This document shows, piece by piece, positions 21,569 to 28,816 of a DNA stretch of 29,247 nt (the first letter of the stretch is position 1; every line of letters starts with the position of its first letter). The stretch spans positions 1 through 29,247 of the IMG/VR virus record IMGVR_UViG_3300031217_000637; one strand, 5' to 3'. Below the pieces are notes generated by a model. It worked only from the letters and a program-made list of their open reading frames with translations, had not been told where the DNA came from and made no database searches. Both the position numbers and the translations under genes were made by a program. The DNA is from a virus.

Positions 21569-24132
21569 TGCCGCCTGTTGTACTTGGCGCTGTCGCTCTT
21601 GGCGGGGCGGCGGTGGCCGCGGGCGGCCTGGCCGCGGCCTTTGCCGCCGGCGGGCTGATCGGCTTTGCTGCAAGCTTTGGTGCGTCGATGCTCCTGTCGG
21701 CCGCCTCGCAAGCCCTGATGGGCACGCCGTCGGTCTCGATGCGGCCCAGGACCGTGAGCGTGCGCGAGCCGGTGATGCCGCGCGACATGGTCTATGGCCG
21801 GGTGCGCAAGGGCGGCGCCATCGTGTTCCTGCACGAGGCCGGGCCGTCGAACAAATATCTGCACCTGGTGATCGTGCTGGCCACGCATCGCGTCAAGTCG
21901 ATCGGGGCGGTCTACTTCGACGGGGAGATGGCGGTGGACGCCGCGGGCACGGCGCTGGATCGCTGGGCGGGCAAGGTGGAGATCGACACCCGGCTCGGCC
22001 ACCCGGATCAGACGGCATTCGCGGATCTCGCCGAGGCGGTCTCGGAACATTGGTCCTCTGCACATCGCCTGGACGGCTGCGCGGCGATTCACCTGCGGCT
22101 CAAGTACACTGCGGATGCCTTCCCAGGCGGCATTCCGAGCATCTCCGTCGACATCATGGGCAAGGACGACATCCTGGATCCGCGCACGGGCGTGCGGGGC
22201 TATAGCGAGAACGCCGCGCTTTGCGTGGCCGACTACATGGCCGATCCTGTGTTCGGGCTGGGGGCCGGGATCGGCCTCGAGGACGGGATCGAGACCGAAA
22301 GCCTGATCGAGGCGGCCAATATCTGCGCGGAAGCGGTGCCGCTGGCCGCGGGCGGCAGCGAGCCACGCTATGCCTGCAACGGGGTTGTGACGCTCGATCA
22401 GACGCCGCAGACCATCATCGAGGCGATGCTGACGGCGATGGCGGGGCGCTGCGTCTGGCAAGGCGGCGCCTGGCGCCTCCACGCAGGCGCCTACCGGGGG
22501 CCGGATGTGACGCTTGGCGTCGATGATCTGCGCGAGGGCGGGATTGCGCTCACCACGCGGCAAAGCCGGGCCACCAGCTTCAACGGGGTGCGCGGGCAGT
22601 TCATCAGCCCTCAGAACGACTGGCAGCCCGATGACTTCCCGGCCTATGCCGCGCCCGCCTATGTCGCCGAGGATGGCGGCACGCCCGTGTGGCGGGATAT
22701 CTCGCTGCCGTTTACCATCTCGCCTTCGGCGGCGCAGCGCATTGCCAGGATCGAGCTGGAGCGCGCGCGGCGCCAGCAGGTTGTCAAATGGTCGGGCAAG
22801 CTCAGCGCCTGGAAGGCGGCGGCCGGCGATACGGTGACGGTGGATTACGCACGCTGGGGCTTTGCGGGCAAACCCTTCGAGGTGCAGTCCGCGCGGCTTG
22901 ATCTGAGCGCCGTGGGCGACGGCGTCATGCTGGTGCCGGAGCTGATCCTGCGCGAGACCTCGCCGCTGGTCTATGACTGGGATGTCAGCGAGGAGCAGAT
23001 CTACGCGGCCGCGCCGCGCACCACATTGCCCTCGGCGTACCGCACGGCGGCGCCGGGCACACCGGAGATCTCGGAAGCGCTCTACATCACCCGCGATGGC
23101 GGCGGCGCCAAGGTGTTGATCACCGCCACCTGGGCGCCGGCCCCGTCGGCCTTTGTTGCAAGCTACCAGGTCGAGGCGCGCCGCGACGGTGGGGCCTGGA
23201 TCGAGTATGGCCGCCAGGCAGGCACGACCCTGGAGATCCGTGACGCCAGCCCCGGCCAGTGGGAAATCCGCGTCAAGGCGGTGTCCGCGCTCGGCGTGTC
23301 CTCGGCGTGGCGCGCGCGCACGGCCGAGATCCTGGGGCTCACGGCGCCGCCGGTGGCCCTTGAGGACGTGACGCTGCAAACGGCCGGCGGGCTCGCGATC
23401 CTCAAATGGGCGCGGGCGGCAGATCCCGATGTGCGAGTGGCGGGCAATATCGTCATTCGCCACAGCCCCGAGGCCAGCCCCACATGGGCCAACAGCTATT
23501 CCATGGACCGGGTGGCCGGCTCGGAGGCGATCGCGGTGGTGCCGCTCAAGCCCGGTGCCTATCTGCTGCGCGCCCAGGACAGCGGCGGCCGGCTGGGACC
23601 GGTGAGCACGATCTCGACCAAGGGCACGCAGGCGCTGGCCTTTGCGCCTGTGGCGCGCCTGCAGGCCGATGGCACCTTTCCGGGTGTCAAAACGGATCTG
23701 GTGGTCGAGGGTGCGACGCTGCGCCTGGCGACGGCCGTCGATGACAGTGGCGTGCCTTACGTGCCGCAACCCGAGGGGCTCTACGCCTTCGGCGCGGGGC
23801 TCGATTTTGGCGCGGTACGCCGGATCCGGCTGCGCAGCGAGATCGGGCTGGCGGTGCTGGCGCTGCTTGACAAGATCGATGCGCGCCTGGAGCCGATCGA
23901 CACCTGGGCGGATTTTGACGGTACCGATGGCGCGGAGACGGATGTGGTGGTGGAGATCCGCGAGACGGATGGCGATCCATCGGGCACACCGGTCTGGTCG
24001 GCCTGGGGCCGGGTGGACAATCACGAGATCGAGGCGCGGGCGGTTGAGGCGCGCGCCTGGCTGCGCACGGCGGACCGGGCCTTCACGCCGGTGGTCTCGC
24101 GACTGCGGCTGCATGCGGACGAGGTGACCTGA
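21568..24132 (+). CDS. tail tip / host specificity protein (lambda gpJ-like)
   Basis: An 854-residue central tip protein. Residues 1-55 are very hydrophobic, Gly/Ala-rich (AVALGGAAVAAGGLAAAFAAGG, then FAASFGASMLLSAASQALMG), a feature shared with lambda gpI and with tip proteins that reach the host membrane. RDMVYGRVRKGGAIVFLHEAGPSNKYLHLVIVLATHRV is the J-family hub start. The central region (about 230-470) is the Phage-tail_3-type domain (SFNGVRGQFISPQNDWQPDDFPAY). Two fibronectin-III-like domains follow at about 510-590 and 595-680. A C-terminal domain ends with WTAWGRVDN-type strands and RTADRAFTPVVSRLRL. The receptor-binding determinant is probably here or in the fibre genes. Confidence 0.9.
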   Translation: MPPVVLGAVALGGAAVAAGGLAAAFAAGGLIGFAASFGASMLLSAASQALMGTPSVSMRPRTVSVREPVMPRDMVYGRVRKGGAIVFLHEAGPSNKYLHLVIVLATHRVKSIGAVYFDGEMAVDAAGTALDRWAGKVEIDTRLGHPDQTAFADLAEAVSEHWSSAHRLDGCAAIHLRLKYTADAFPGGIPSISVDIMGKDDILDPRTGVRGYSENAALCVADYMADPVFGLGAGIGLEDGIETESLIEAANICAEAVPLAAGGSEPRYACNGVVTLDQTPQTIIEAMLTAMAGRCVWQGGAWRLHAGAYRGPDVTLGVDDLREGGIALTTRQSRATSFNGVRGQFISPQNDWQPDDFPAYAAPAYVAEDGGTPVWRDISLPFTISPSAAQRIARIELERARRQQVVKWSGKLSAWKAAAGDTVTVDYARWGFAGKPFEVQSARLDLSAVGDGVMLVPELILRETSPLVYDWDVSEEQIYAAAPRTTLPSAYRTAAPGTPEISEALYITRDGGGAKVLITATWAPAPSAFVASYQVEARRDGGAWIEYGRQAGTTLEIRDASPGQWEIRVKAVSALGVSSAWRARTAEILGLTAPPVALEDVTLQTAGGLAILKWARAADPDVRVAGNIVIRHSPEASPTWANSYSMDRVAGSEAIAVVPLKPGAYLLRAQDSGGRLGPVSTISTKGTQALAFAPVARLQADGTFPGVKTDLVVEGATLRLATAVDDSGVPYVPQPEGLYAFGAGLDFGAVRRIRLRSEIGLAVLALLDKIDARLEPIDTWADFDGTDGAETDVVVEIRETDGDPSGTPVWSAWGRVDNHEIEARAVEARAWLRTADRAFTPVVSRLRLHADEVT

Positions 24133-24362
24133 TGGCTCAGACAGACAGTTACGTGCTGACCAATGACGCAGGCCTCGCGGTGCGTCAGCGCCTCAACGAG
24201 ATCCTGGCGGCGCTGCACTCCTCCAACGCGGGGGCCACGGCGCCGACCGCGACCCGGCCGGGCATGATCTGGCTGGACACAAGCCAGAGCCCGCCGGTGC
24301 TCAGGATCCGCAATGCCACCGATACCGGCTGGGAGGCGCTGCTCGATGGCGGCAGCTACTGA
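24132..24362 (+). CDS. small tip-associated structural protein
   Basis: A 76-residue protein starting on the tip gene's stop (TGATG). It has an N-terminal helix (AVRQRLNEILAALHSSN) and a C-terminal TRPGMIWLDTSQSPPVLRIRNATDTGWEAL, a motif that recurs in short fibre and tail-associated proteins, where it forms a small beta unit. I would call it a tip or fibre adaptor. No enzymatic role is apparent. Confidence 0.6.
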   Translation: MAQTDSYVLTNDAGLAVRQRLNEILAALHSSNAGATAPTATRPGMIWLDTSQSPPVLRIRNATDTGWEALLDGGSY

Positions 24363-24410
24363 GGATCGCGGCGTGTCCGTGACCGGCCCCGCAACAAAAT
24401 GAGGTCGCGC

Positions 24411-24722
24411 ATGGATGACGGCAGCTTTATCGAAACCATCAACGCGCTGTTTGGCGGGGCCATCACCACGTTGATCGGCGCCTTCACGGGGCGGCTGATG
24501 TATCACTCGGGCGAGGTCAGTCTGGGCCGGCGGCGCTTCTTTGGCCGCGAGCTCTTGTGGGAAGTGCCCGTCGCCATCGGGATGGCGATCATCGGCGAAG
24601 CCCTCGCCAGCCATCTCGGCCTCGCCCAGCCGGTCAGCACCGGGCTGGTGGCCACACTGGCCTATCTCGGCCCGCGCGGCGCCGAGGCTGCGATCTGCGC
24701 CTGGCTCAGGCGCAGGAAGTAG
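24411..24722 (+). CDS. holin-like membrane protein
   Basis: A 103-residue membrane protein just before the other lysis genes. The hydrophobic segments are IETINALFGGAITTLIGAFTG, VPVAIGMAIIGEALASHLG and STGLVATLAYLGPRGAEAAI, with a basic tail ending LRRRK. This is the LydA-type holin pattern (Phage_holin_3). Holins collect in the inner membrane and open it at a set time to release or activate the endolysin. I chose ATG 24411, with GAGGT five bases upstream, over ATG 24399. Confidence 0.75.
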   Translation: MDDGSFIETINALFGGAITTLIGAFTGRLMYHSGEVSLGRRRFFGRELLWEVPVAIGMAIIGEALASHLGLAQPVSTGLVATLAYLGPRGAEAAICAWLRRRK

Positions 24723-24803
24723 TCAACGGCTTGAAAGCAGATCCTCAGGTCACATCTGGTATACGCAAAGATGCATCAAAACGAGCGCAGGGTGGATAGT
24801 GCG

Positions 24804-25043
24804 ATGAAGAATATCGAACAGGTTCTGACACAGCTTGAGCAGGCCGCCGACCCGGAACAGGCAATCAAGGCCCTGGTGCTGGCCGAGGGCGGCACCTGGG
24901 TCGATCCGGACGGAACGCCCGGCATTGTGGAAATCCAGCTGGCAGGTTTGCGAGGGATTGGACCCTCTGTGGCAGCAGCGGTGGATGATTGGATGCAGCA
25001 AGCCAGAACACCCCATCATGCGGAGCACGAGCGCTTCGCCTGA
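24804..25043 (+). CDS. hypothetical small protein in the lysis region
   Basis: A 79-residue protein that I do not recognise. MKNIEQVLTQLEQAADPEQAIKALVLAEGGTWVDPDGTPGIVEIQLAGLRGIGPSVAAAVDDWMQQA suggests an alpha-beta-alpha small domain; 'GLRGIGPSVAAAV' recalls a helix-hairpin-helix DNA-binding turn, but one copy is weak evidence. The start could also be ATG 24771. I prefer 24804 because AGGGTGG lies about eight bases before. An extended -10-like TGGTATACG (24757-24765) upstream and the terminator at 25095 downstream suggest it may have its own transcript. Confidence 0.55.
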   Translation: MKNIEQVLTQLEQAADPEQAIKALVLAEGGTWVDPDGTPGIVEIQLAGLRGIGPSVAAAVDDWMQQARTPHHAEHERFA

Positions 25044-25094
25044 ACAGCCCGGCCGGTCTGGCGGCGCTGAACACACAAAAACAAGCACATCGGC

Positions 25095-25122
25095 AAGCCG
25101 TCCCTTCGGGGCGGCTTTTTTT
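25095..25122 (+). terminator. intrinsic terminator
   Basis: AAGCCGTCCC pairs with GGGCGGCTT around a short TTC/TTCG loop (25095-25117, with one GU pair), followed directly by seven T residues (25116-25122). This is the clearest intrinsic terminator in the window. It lies between the small unknown gene and the endolysin gene, inside what would otherwise be one late operon, so late transcription must read through it or the endolysin needs another promoter. Confidence 0.88.
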
Positions 25123-25138
25123 ATTGCAGGAGACAGGC

Positions 25139-25783
25139 ATGCGGATCGGCGATTTGATCTATCAGACCGCGAAAGCGGACGAGGGCGTATGGGAATGGGC
25201 CAAGGGGGATAATCCTCGGGTTCTGGCCTATTACAAGGAGGCGGGCGTGCCGCAGACCCATGATGAGGTGCCGTGGTGCGCGGCCTTTGTCGGGGCGGTT
25301 CTGGCGCGCTGCGGCGTACAGGGCACGGGCTCGCTCCTTGCGCGCAGCTATGAGAGCTGGGGCCGCGCGGTACCTCTAGAAAAGGCGCAGCGTGGCGATG
25401 TGGTGATCTTGTCGCGCGGCCAGCCCTGGCAGGGCCACGTGGCCTTCTACGAGGGATTGTCCGGCAGCAATGTCACTCTCCTGGGTGGTAATCAGGGCAA
25501 CCGGGTCAGTGTGACCGCCTATCCCAAGGCGCGGGTGGTCGCGGTGCGCCGGGCCGTTGAACCGGCGGCGCTACCGGCGCGGCGGGGATCGCCGCAGGAG
25601 AGCACCACCGTACGCGCGGCCGGCGTGCAGATCTTCACCGCGCTCGGCATCGGGCTTGAGTCTCTGCGCTCGCTCGATGGCTCGGCGCAGGTTGTGGCGC
25701 TTGGCGTGGCGGGGCTGGTGCTGGTCCTTGCGCTTTGGATCGCGCGGGAGCGCATCCGCAAGATCCTGGCGGGCCTGGGATGA
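25139..25783 (+). CDS. membrane-anchored endolysin (TIGR02594/CHAP-like peptidase)
   Basis: A 214-residue protein. Residues 1-135 are a cysteine peptidase domain of the TIGR02594 type: Cys47 in VPWCAAFVGAVLARCG, His100 in WQGHVAFYEG and Asn118 in LLGGNQGNRVSV form the likely triad for peptidoglycan peptide cleavage. A linker (about 136-180) leads to one hydrophobic helix at 183-201 (VVALGVAGLVLVLALWI) and a basic tail RERIRKIL. There is no N-terminal signal. A C-terminal anchor would tether it to the inner membrane; a catalytic domain made in the cytoplasm would then need the holin or membrane flipping to reach the wall. AGGAG lies six bases before the ATG. Confidence 0.83.
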   Translation: MRIGDLIYQTAKADEGVWEWAKGDNPRVLAYYKEAGVPQTHDEVPWCAAFVGAVLARCGVQGTGSLLARSYESWGRAVPLEKAQRGDVVILSRGQPWQGHVAFYEGLSGSNVTLLGGNQGNRVSVTAYPKARVVAVRRAVEPAALPARRGSPQESTTVRAAGVQIFTALGIGLESLRSLDGSAQVVALGVAGLVLVLALWIARERIRKILAGLG

Positions 25784-25794
25784 TTGGAGCCGGG

Positions 25795-26061
25795 ATGAGC
25801 CTGTTCGGGATTGCCTTTGGCAAGATCCAGCGCCGCCTGATCTACGCGGGCTTGATCGTGATTGCCGTTCTCACGACGGTGTGGGTGATCTGGCGTCATG
25901 GCCGGACGGCCGGGATCGCCGAGTTTGCGGTGAAGCGCGCCGCGGCGCGTGTCCGCACCATGAAACATGCAGCGGAGGTGCGGCGCGATGTGGATGCGGA
26001 TGATGCTGGGGGTGTCTCTGAGCGTCTCTCTCGCTGGATGCGGGATGAAGATCACCGGTGA
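25795..26061 (+). CDS. Rz-like inner-membrane spanin
   Basis: An 88-residue protein with one N-terminal membrane helix (LIYAGLIVIAVLTTVWVIWRHG) followed by a charged, helical periplasmic part (AEFAVKRAAARVRTMKHAAEVRRDVDADD). That is the layout of an i-spanin. Spanins join inner and outer membranes in the last step of lysis of Gram-negative hosts. I chose ATG 25795 (GGAG five bases upstream); ATG 25780 overlaps the endolysin stop and is also possible. It is shorter than lambda Rz (153). Its 3' part overlaps the lipoprotein gene in another frame. Confidence 0.75.
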   Translation: MSLFGIAFGKIQRRLIYAGLIVIAVLTTVWVIWRHGRTAGIAEFAVKRAAARVRTMKHAAEVRRDVDADDAGGVSERLSRWMRDEDHR

Positions 26062-26179
26062 GTGTGATTGGGCCGAGCCCATCCTGCCGTCACGGAGCGA
26101 TGTGCTGAGCCTGGAGACCCGGCGCCAGATCGTGGCCCATAACGAGATTGGCGCGCGGCTCTGCGGGTGGCAGCCATGA
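25988..26179 (+). CDS. Rz1-like outer-membrane lipoprotein spanin
   Basis: A 63-residue lipoprotein in the +1 frame relative to the Rz-like gene, overlapping its last 74 bases. MWMRMMLGVSLSVSLAGC is a lipoprotein signal with lipobox L-A-G-C and Cys18 as the lipidated residue. The mature part (CDWAEPILPSRSDVLSLETRRQIVAHNEIGARLCG) has the C-W-P-I-S-D-L-T-x-x-Q-I-x-x-H-N pattern that recurs in phage lysis cassettes. GGAGG (25974-25978) lies nine bases before the ATG. Its stop overlaps the next start (ATGA). Confidence 0.75.
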   Translation: MWMRMMLGVSLSVSLAGCGMKITGECDWAEPILPSRSDVLSLETRRQIVAHNEIGARLCGWQP

Positions 26180-26520
26180 CGACACACATCTTTGAGGGGC
26201 CGGCGATCATGATCGGCTATGCGTATCGGCTGCGCCTGGAGGCGCAGGGGCCGGTGTTCCCGGACGGGGCGACGTTCGCCGGCCAGGTTCGCCCCGCGGC
26301 GGCGTCGGATGAGGTGCTGGTCACGCTGACGACGGGCAATGGCGGGCTGGTGCGCATCACCGACAGCGCCCTCGATCTCAGGATCGCCGCGGCCGACACC
26401 GCTGGCATGTCGGTGGGCTCGGTGGTGGTCGACGTGGTGCGCACCGATGTCGCGCCGGAGCTGCATCTCGGGTTTGCCCTGGACATCCCGGTGATGTTGC
26501 CGGTCACGCGGGGCCTGTGA
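26176..26520 (+). CDS. hypothetical beta-rich protein, start of the fibre genes
   Basis: A 114-residue protein with regular strands (YAYRLRLEAQGPVFPDGATFAGQVRP, EVLVTLTTGNGGLVRITDSALDLRI, GSVVVDVVRTDVAPELHLGFALDIPVMLPVTRGL). Such small beta proteins recur directly before fibre genes in tailed phages and are probably baseplate or fibre adaptors, similar in look to BppU-type N-terminal domains. There are no catalytic motifs. The ATG is inside the Rz1-like stop (ATGA), so lysis and fibre genes are read as one operon. Confidence 0.6.
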   Translation: MTTHIFEGPAIMIGYAYRLRLEAQGPVFPDGATFAGQVRPAAASDEVLVTLTTGNGGLVRITDSALDLRIAAADTAGMSVGSVVVDVVRTDVAPELHLGFALDIPVMLPVTRGL

Positions 26521-26521
26521 C

Positions 26522-26749
26522 ATGAGCGGCGGGATTGATGTGGCCGGCCCCCGCGTGCCGATCCGTCTCACCGTGTCCGATGACGTGCCCCTCCGGGTGG
26601 GTCTTGCCGCGGGGCCGGTAGCGGTCCGCGTGCCGGGGCTGCCGGGCCCGGAGGGCCAGGCCGGCCCGCCGGGGGCACGGGGTGAGCAGGGCGATCCTGG
26701 CGTCACCGTTCTTCCAACAGATGCGCCGATCAACGGAGGGTTCTTCTAG
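26522..26749 (+). CDS. short collagen-like fibre protein
   Basis: A 75-residue protein. Residues 1-36 are strands, followed by Gly-X-Y triplets from about residue 39 (GLPGPEGQAGPPGARGEQGD, then PG), giving seven to eight collagen-like repeats, and a C-terminal VTVLPTDAPINGGFF. The triplets would form a short triple helix and so trimerise it with a fibre. Its TAG shares a base with the GTG start of the fibre gene. It is likely a fibre connector. Confidence 0.65.
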   Translation: MSGGIDVAGPRVPIRLTVSDDVPLRVGLAAGPVAVRVPGLPGPEGQAGPPGARGEQGDPGVTVLPTDAPINGGFF

Positions 26750-28008
26750 TGGCCAATACGATCCAGTTCAAACGCCGGGTGTCCGGCAATGCCGGCGCGC
26801 CCGCCGCGCTCAAATCGGGCGAGGTTGCGCATAACGAGGTCGATGACACGCTCTATATCGGCAAGGGCGACGATGGGGGCGGCACTGCCACCTCGATCGT
26901 GGCCCTTGCGGGGGCCGGCGCCTTCATGGCGAAGACCGGCACGCAGACCATCGCCGGCAAGAAGACCTTCAGCGCGGTGCCGGCGGCGTCCCAGGATGCC
27001 GCGGCCGGGGCTGACCTGGTGCGCAAGTCGCAGCTGGACACGCTGCTGGGCGGCAAGGCGGCCGCGAGCCACAGCCACGCCATGGCGGATGTGACCGGCC
27101 TGCAGACCGCGCTCGATGGCAAGGCCGCGGCGAGCCATGGCCACGCCGCCAGCGCCATCAGCGACAGCACGCTTGCAGGCCGCGCGCTTTTGACGGCGGC
27201 GGATGCGGGGGCGCAGCGCACGGCGCTCGGGTTGGGCTCGGCGGCCCTGTCGAGCGCGTCGGCCTTTGCCGCGGCGGCGCATGGCCACGCGATCTCCGAC
27301 ATCACCGATCTGCAGGCGGCGCTGAACGCGACGGCGCCGCTGACCTCGCCCGGCCTGACCGGCACGCCCACGGCGCCGACGGCCACGGGTGGCACCAACA
27401 CCACCCAGATCGCGACCACCGCCTTCGTGCAGTCGGCCATGGCGAGCTTCGGCGCCGGCGACATGCTCGCCGGGACCTATGACACGGACGCCGATGGCAA
27501 GGTGGACGCGGCCGAGGTGGCCGATGCGGTGGCCTGGTCCGGCATCACCGGCAAGCCGGCGACCTTCGCGCCCTCCGCGCACGGGCACGCGATCTCGCAG
27601 GTCACGGGGTTGCAGGCGGCGCTCGCTGACAAGGCGCCACTGGCCTCGCCGGGCTTCTCGGGCACGCCGACCGCGCCAACGGCGGCAAGCAGCAGCAACA
27701 GCACGCAGATCGCGACCACGGCCTTCGTCTCGGCCGCCATCGGGGCGCTGATCGATGCCGCGCCGGGCGCGCTGGATACGTTGAGTGAGCTGGCCACGGC
27801 GCTTGGAAATGACCCGGATTTTGCCACCACGGTAGCCAACGGGATCGCGGGCAAGCTCGGGAAATCCGCGAACCTCTCGGACCTGGCCGATATGGCCACG
27901 GCGCGGTCCAATCTGGGGCTTGCCAGCATGGCCACGCAGGCCGCGAGCAACGTGGCGATCACCGGCGGCAGCATCTCCGGCATCGCGCTCGATGGCGGCA
28001 CGTTCTGA
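26749..28008 (+). CDS. tail fibre protein with HxH repeats and EF-hand-like loop
   Basis: A 419-residue fibre with a GTG start on the previous stop (TAGTG). The N-terminal about 45 residues (TIQFKRRVSGNAGAPAALKSGEVAHNEV, DTLYIGKGDDG) match the particle-attachment segment also found in the next fibre gene. Then come HxH elements: SHSHAMADVTGLQ, SHGHAASAIS, AHGHAISDITDLQAAL and AHGHAISQVTGLQAAL; in other phage fibres, rows of HxH bind metal along the trimer axis. Two long repeats are exactly 100 residues apart, each ending TQIATTAFV. Between them DTDADGKVDAAE (245-256) has every ligand position of an EF-hand loop. The C-terminus is ITGGSISGIALDGGTF. Confidence 0.85.
   Translation: MANTIQFKRRVSGNAGAPAALKSGEVAHNEVDDTLYIGKGDDGGGTATSIVALAGAGAFMAKTGTQTIAGKKTFSAVPAASQDAAAGADLVRKSQLDTLLGGKAAASHSHAMADVTGLQTALDGKAAASHGHAASAISDSTLAGRALLTAADAGAQRTALGLGSAALSSASAFAAAAHGHAISDITDLQAALNATAPLTSPGLTGTPTAPTATGGTNTTQIATTAFVQSAMASFGAGDMLAGTYDTDADGKVDAAEVADAVAWSGITGKPATFAPSAHGHAISQVTGLQAALADKAPLASPGFSGTPTAPTAASSSNSTQIATTAFVSAAIGALIDAAPGALDTLSELATALGNDPDFATTVANGIAGKLGKSANLSDLADMATARSNLGLASMATQAASNVAITGGSISGIALDGGTF
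27280..27741 (+). repeat. 300-base-period duplication within the fibre gene
   Basis: The unit starting at the HGH codons at 27280 recurs at 27580, exactly 300 bases later, and both copies run about 160 bases to the ATTAFV codons (near 27427 and 27727). The middle of each unit (PLTSPGLTGTPTAPTA / PLASPGFSGTPTAPTA) is most alike. The copies are diverged at the DNA level, so this is an old in-frame duplication of a structural module. Confidence 0.8.
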
Positions 28009-28060
28009 TCCCGCCCTCCGGCAATACCCGGTCTGAACAGGCAAGAAGAAGGGAGGCCAT

Positions 28061-28816
28061 ATGGCTTTGAAACTGAGGCGCTCGGCGGTGGCGAACAAGG
28101 TGCCCACCACAGCGCAGCTGGAGCTTGGAGAGTTGGCGGTCAACACCCATGATGGCCGGCTGTTTCTCAAGCGCGACGATGGCTCCGAGAGCATCGTCGA
28201 GATCGTCAACAGCGGGCGCGTGATCTCCGCCGGGACCGGTCTGACCGGGGGCGGCTCGCTCGCGGCCAACCGCACGCTGGCGGCGGATATCGCGAGCCAG
28301 GCGGAGGCTGAGGCGGGCGCCGTCAGCACCCGGCTGATGACGCCCGAGCGCACGGCGCAGGCGATTGCGGCGCTGGCCGGCTCCGGGGCAAGCCCGCTCA
28401 CCGCCGGTGAGACCATCCGCAGTCGGGTGGATGCCTATTACCAACGGACGTCGACATCCTGGGGCACGCGGCATGCCTTTGATTTTGCCCAGGATGGCAC
28501 GATCCGGATCAGTTTTGACGGCGCTTCGAGTTCGTCTGAACCTGCTTACTTCCGGGTGACGCGCCTGAGAAACGCCATCACAACGGTTATGGGAAGCTGG
28601 ACGATCACCGGTACAGCATGGGCCGGTAAGCTTATTGATGTGGATGTGGCGCAAGGGGACCGTGTCAGTGTTCAGTCCCAAGCCTCAACGCGCACCAGCG
28701 GCTCCGACAAATCAACCACAACCTACTACGGATACGCGCGGATCCAGAACGTGCGCTTCAGGACCGGCGGTGAGAACCTCGTCCCCGGTGTCTACGCGCC
28801 CGTGGAGAATGACTGA
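28061..28816 (+). CDS. second tail fibre / receptor-binding protein
   Basis: A 251-residue protein. Residues 1-50 (ALKLRRSAVANKVPTTAQLELGELAVNTHDGRLFLKRDDG) repeat the attachment segment of the preceding fibre in a different version. Next is a Gly-rich element SAGTGLTGGGSLAANRTLAAD, a common fibre turn. The last about 110 residues (FDFAQDGTIRISFDGASSSS onward) form a beta-rich Ser/Thr-rich domain whose DNA is lower in G+C than the rest of the gene, suggesting exchange of the receptor-binding tip. GGGAGG lies four bases before the ATG. Its stop overlaps the next start (TGATG). Confidence 0.75.
   Translation: MALKLRRSAVANKVPTTAQLELGELAVNTHDGRLFLKRDDGSESIVEIVNSGRVISAGTGLTGGGSLAANRTLAADIASQAEAEAGAVSTRLMTPERTAQAIAALAGSGASPLTAGETIRSRVDAYYQRTSTSWGTRHAFDFAQDGTIRISFDGASSSSEPAYFRVTRLRNAITTVMGSWTITGTAWAGKLIDVDVAQGDRVSVQSQASTRTSGSDKSTTTYYGYARIQNVRFRTGGENLVPGVYAPVEND

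Noticed and set aside
19959-21788. 609-codon minus-strand open frame
   Set aside because: It spans four coupled plus-strand tail genes and has Arg/Pro/Ser-rich shadow composition.
21343-24114. 923-codon minus-strand open frame opposite the tip protein gene
   Set aside because: It is the high-G+C shadow of the gpJ-like gene: Arg/His/Pro/Gly-rich, no domain, no ribosome site. The plus strand has a clear phage protein.
26522-26749. A host collagen-like surface protein
   Set aside because: It is too short, translationally coupled to the fibre gene, and within the fibre region, so a phage fibre connector is more likely.
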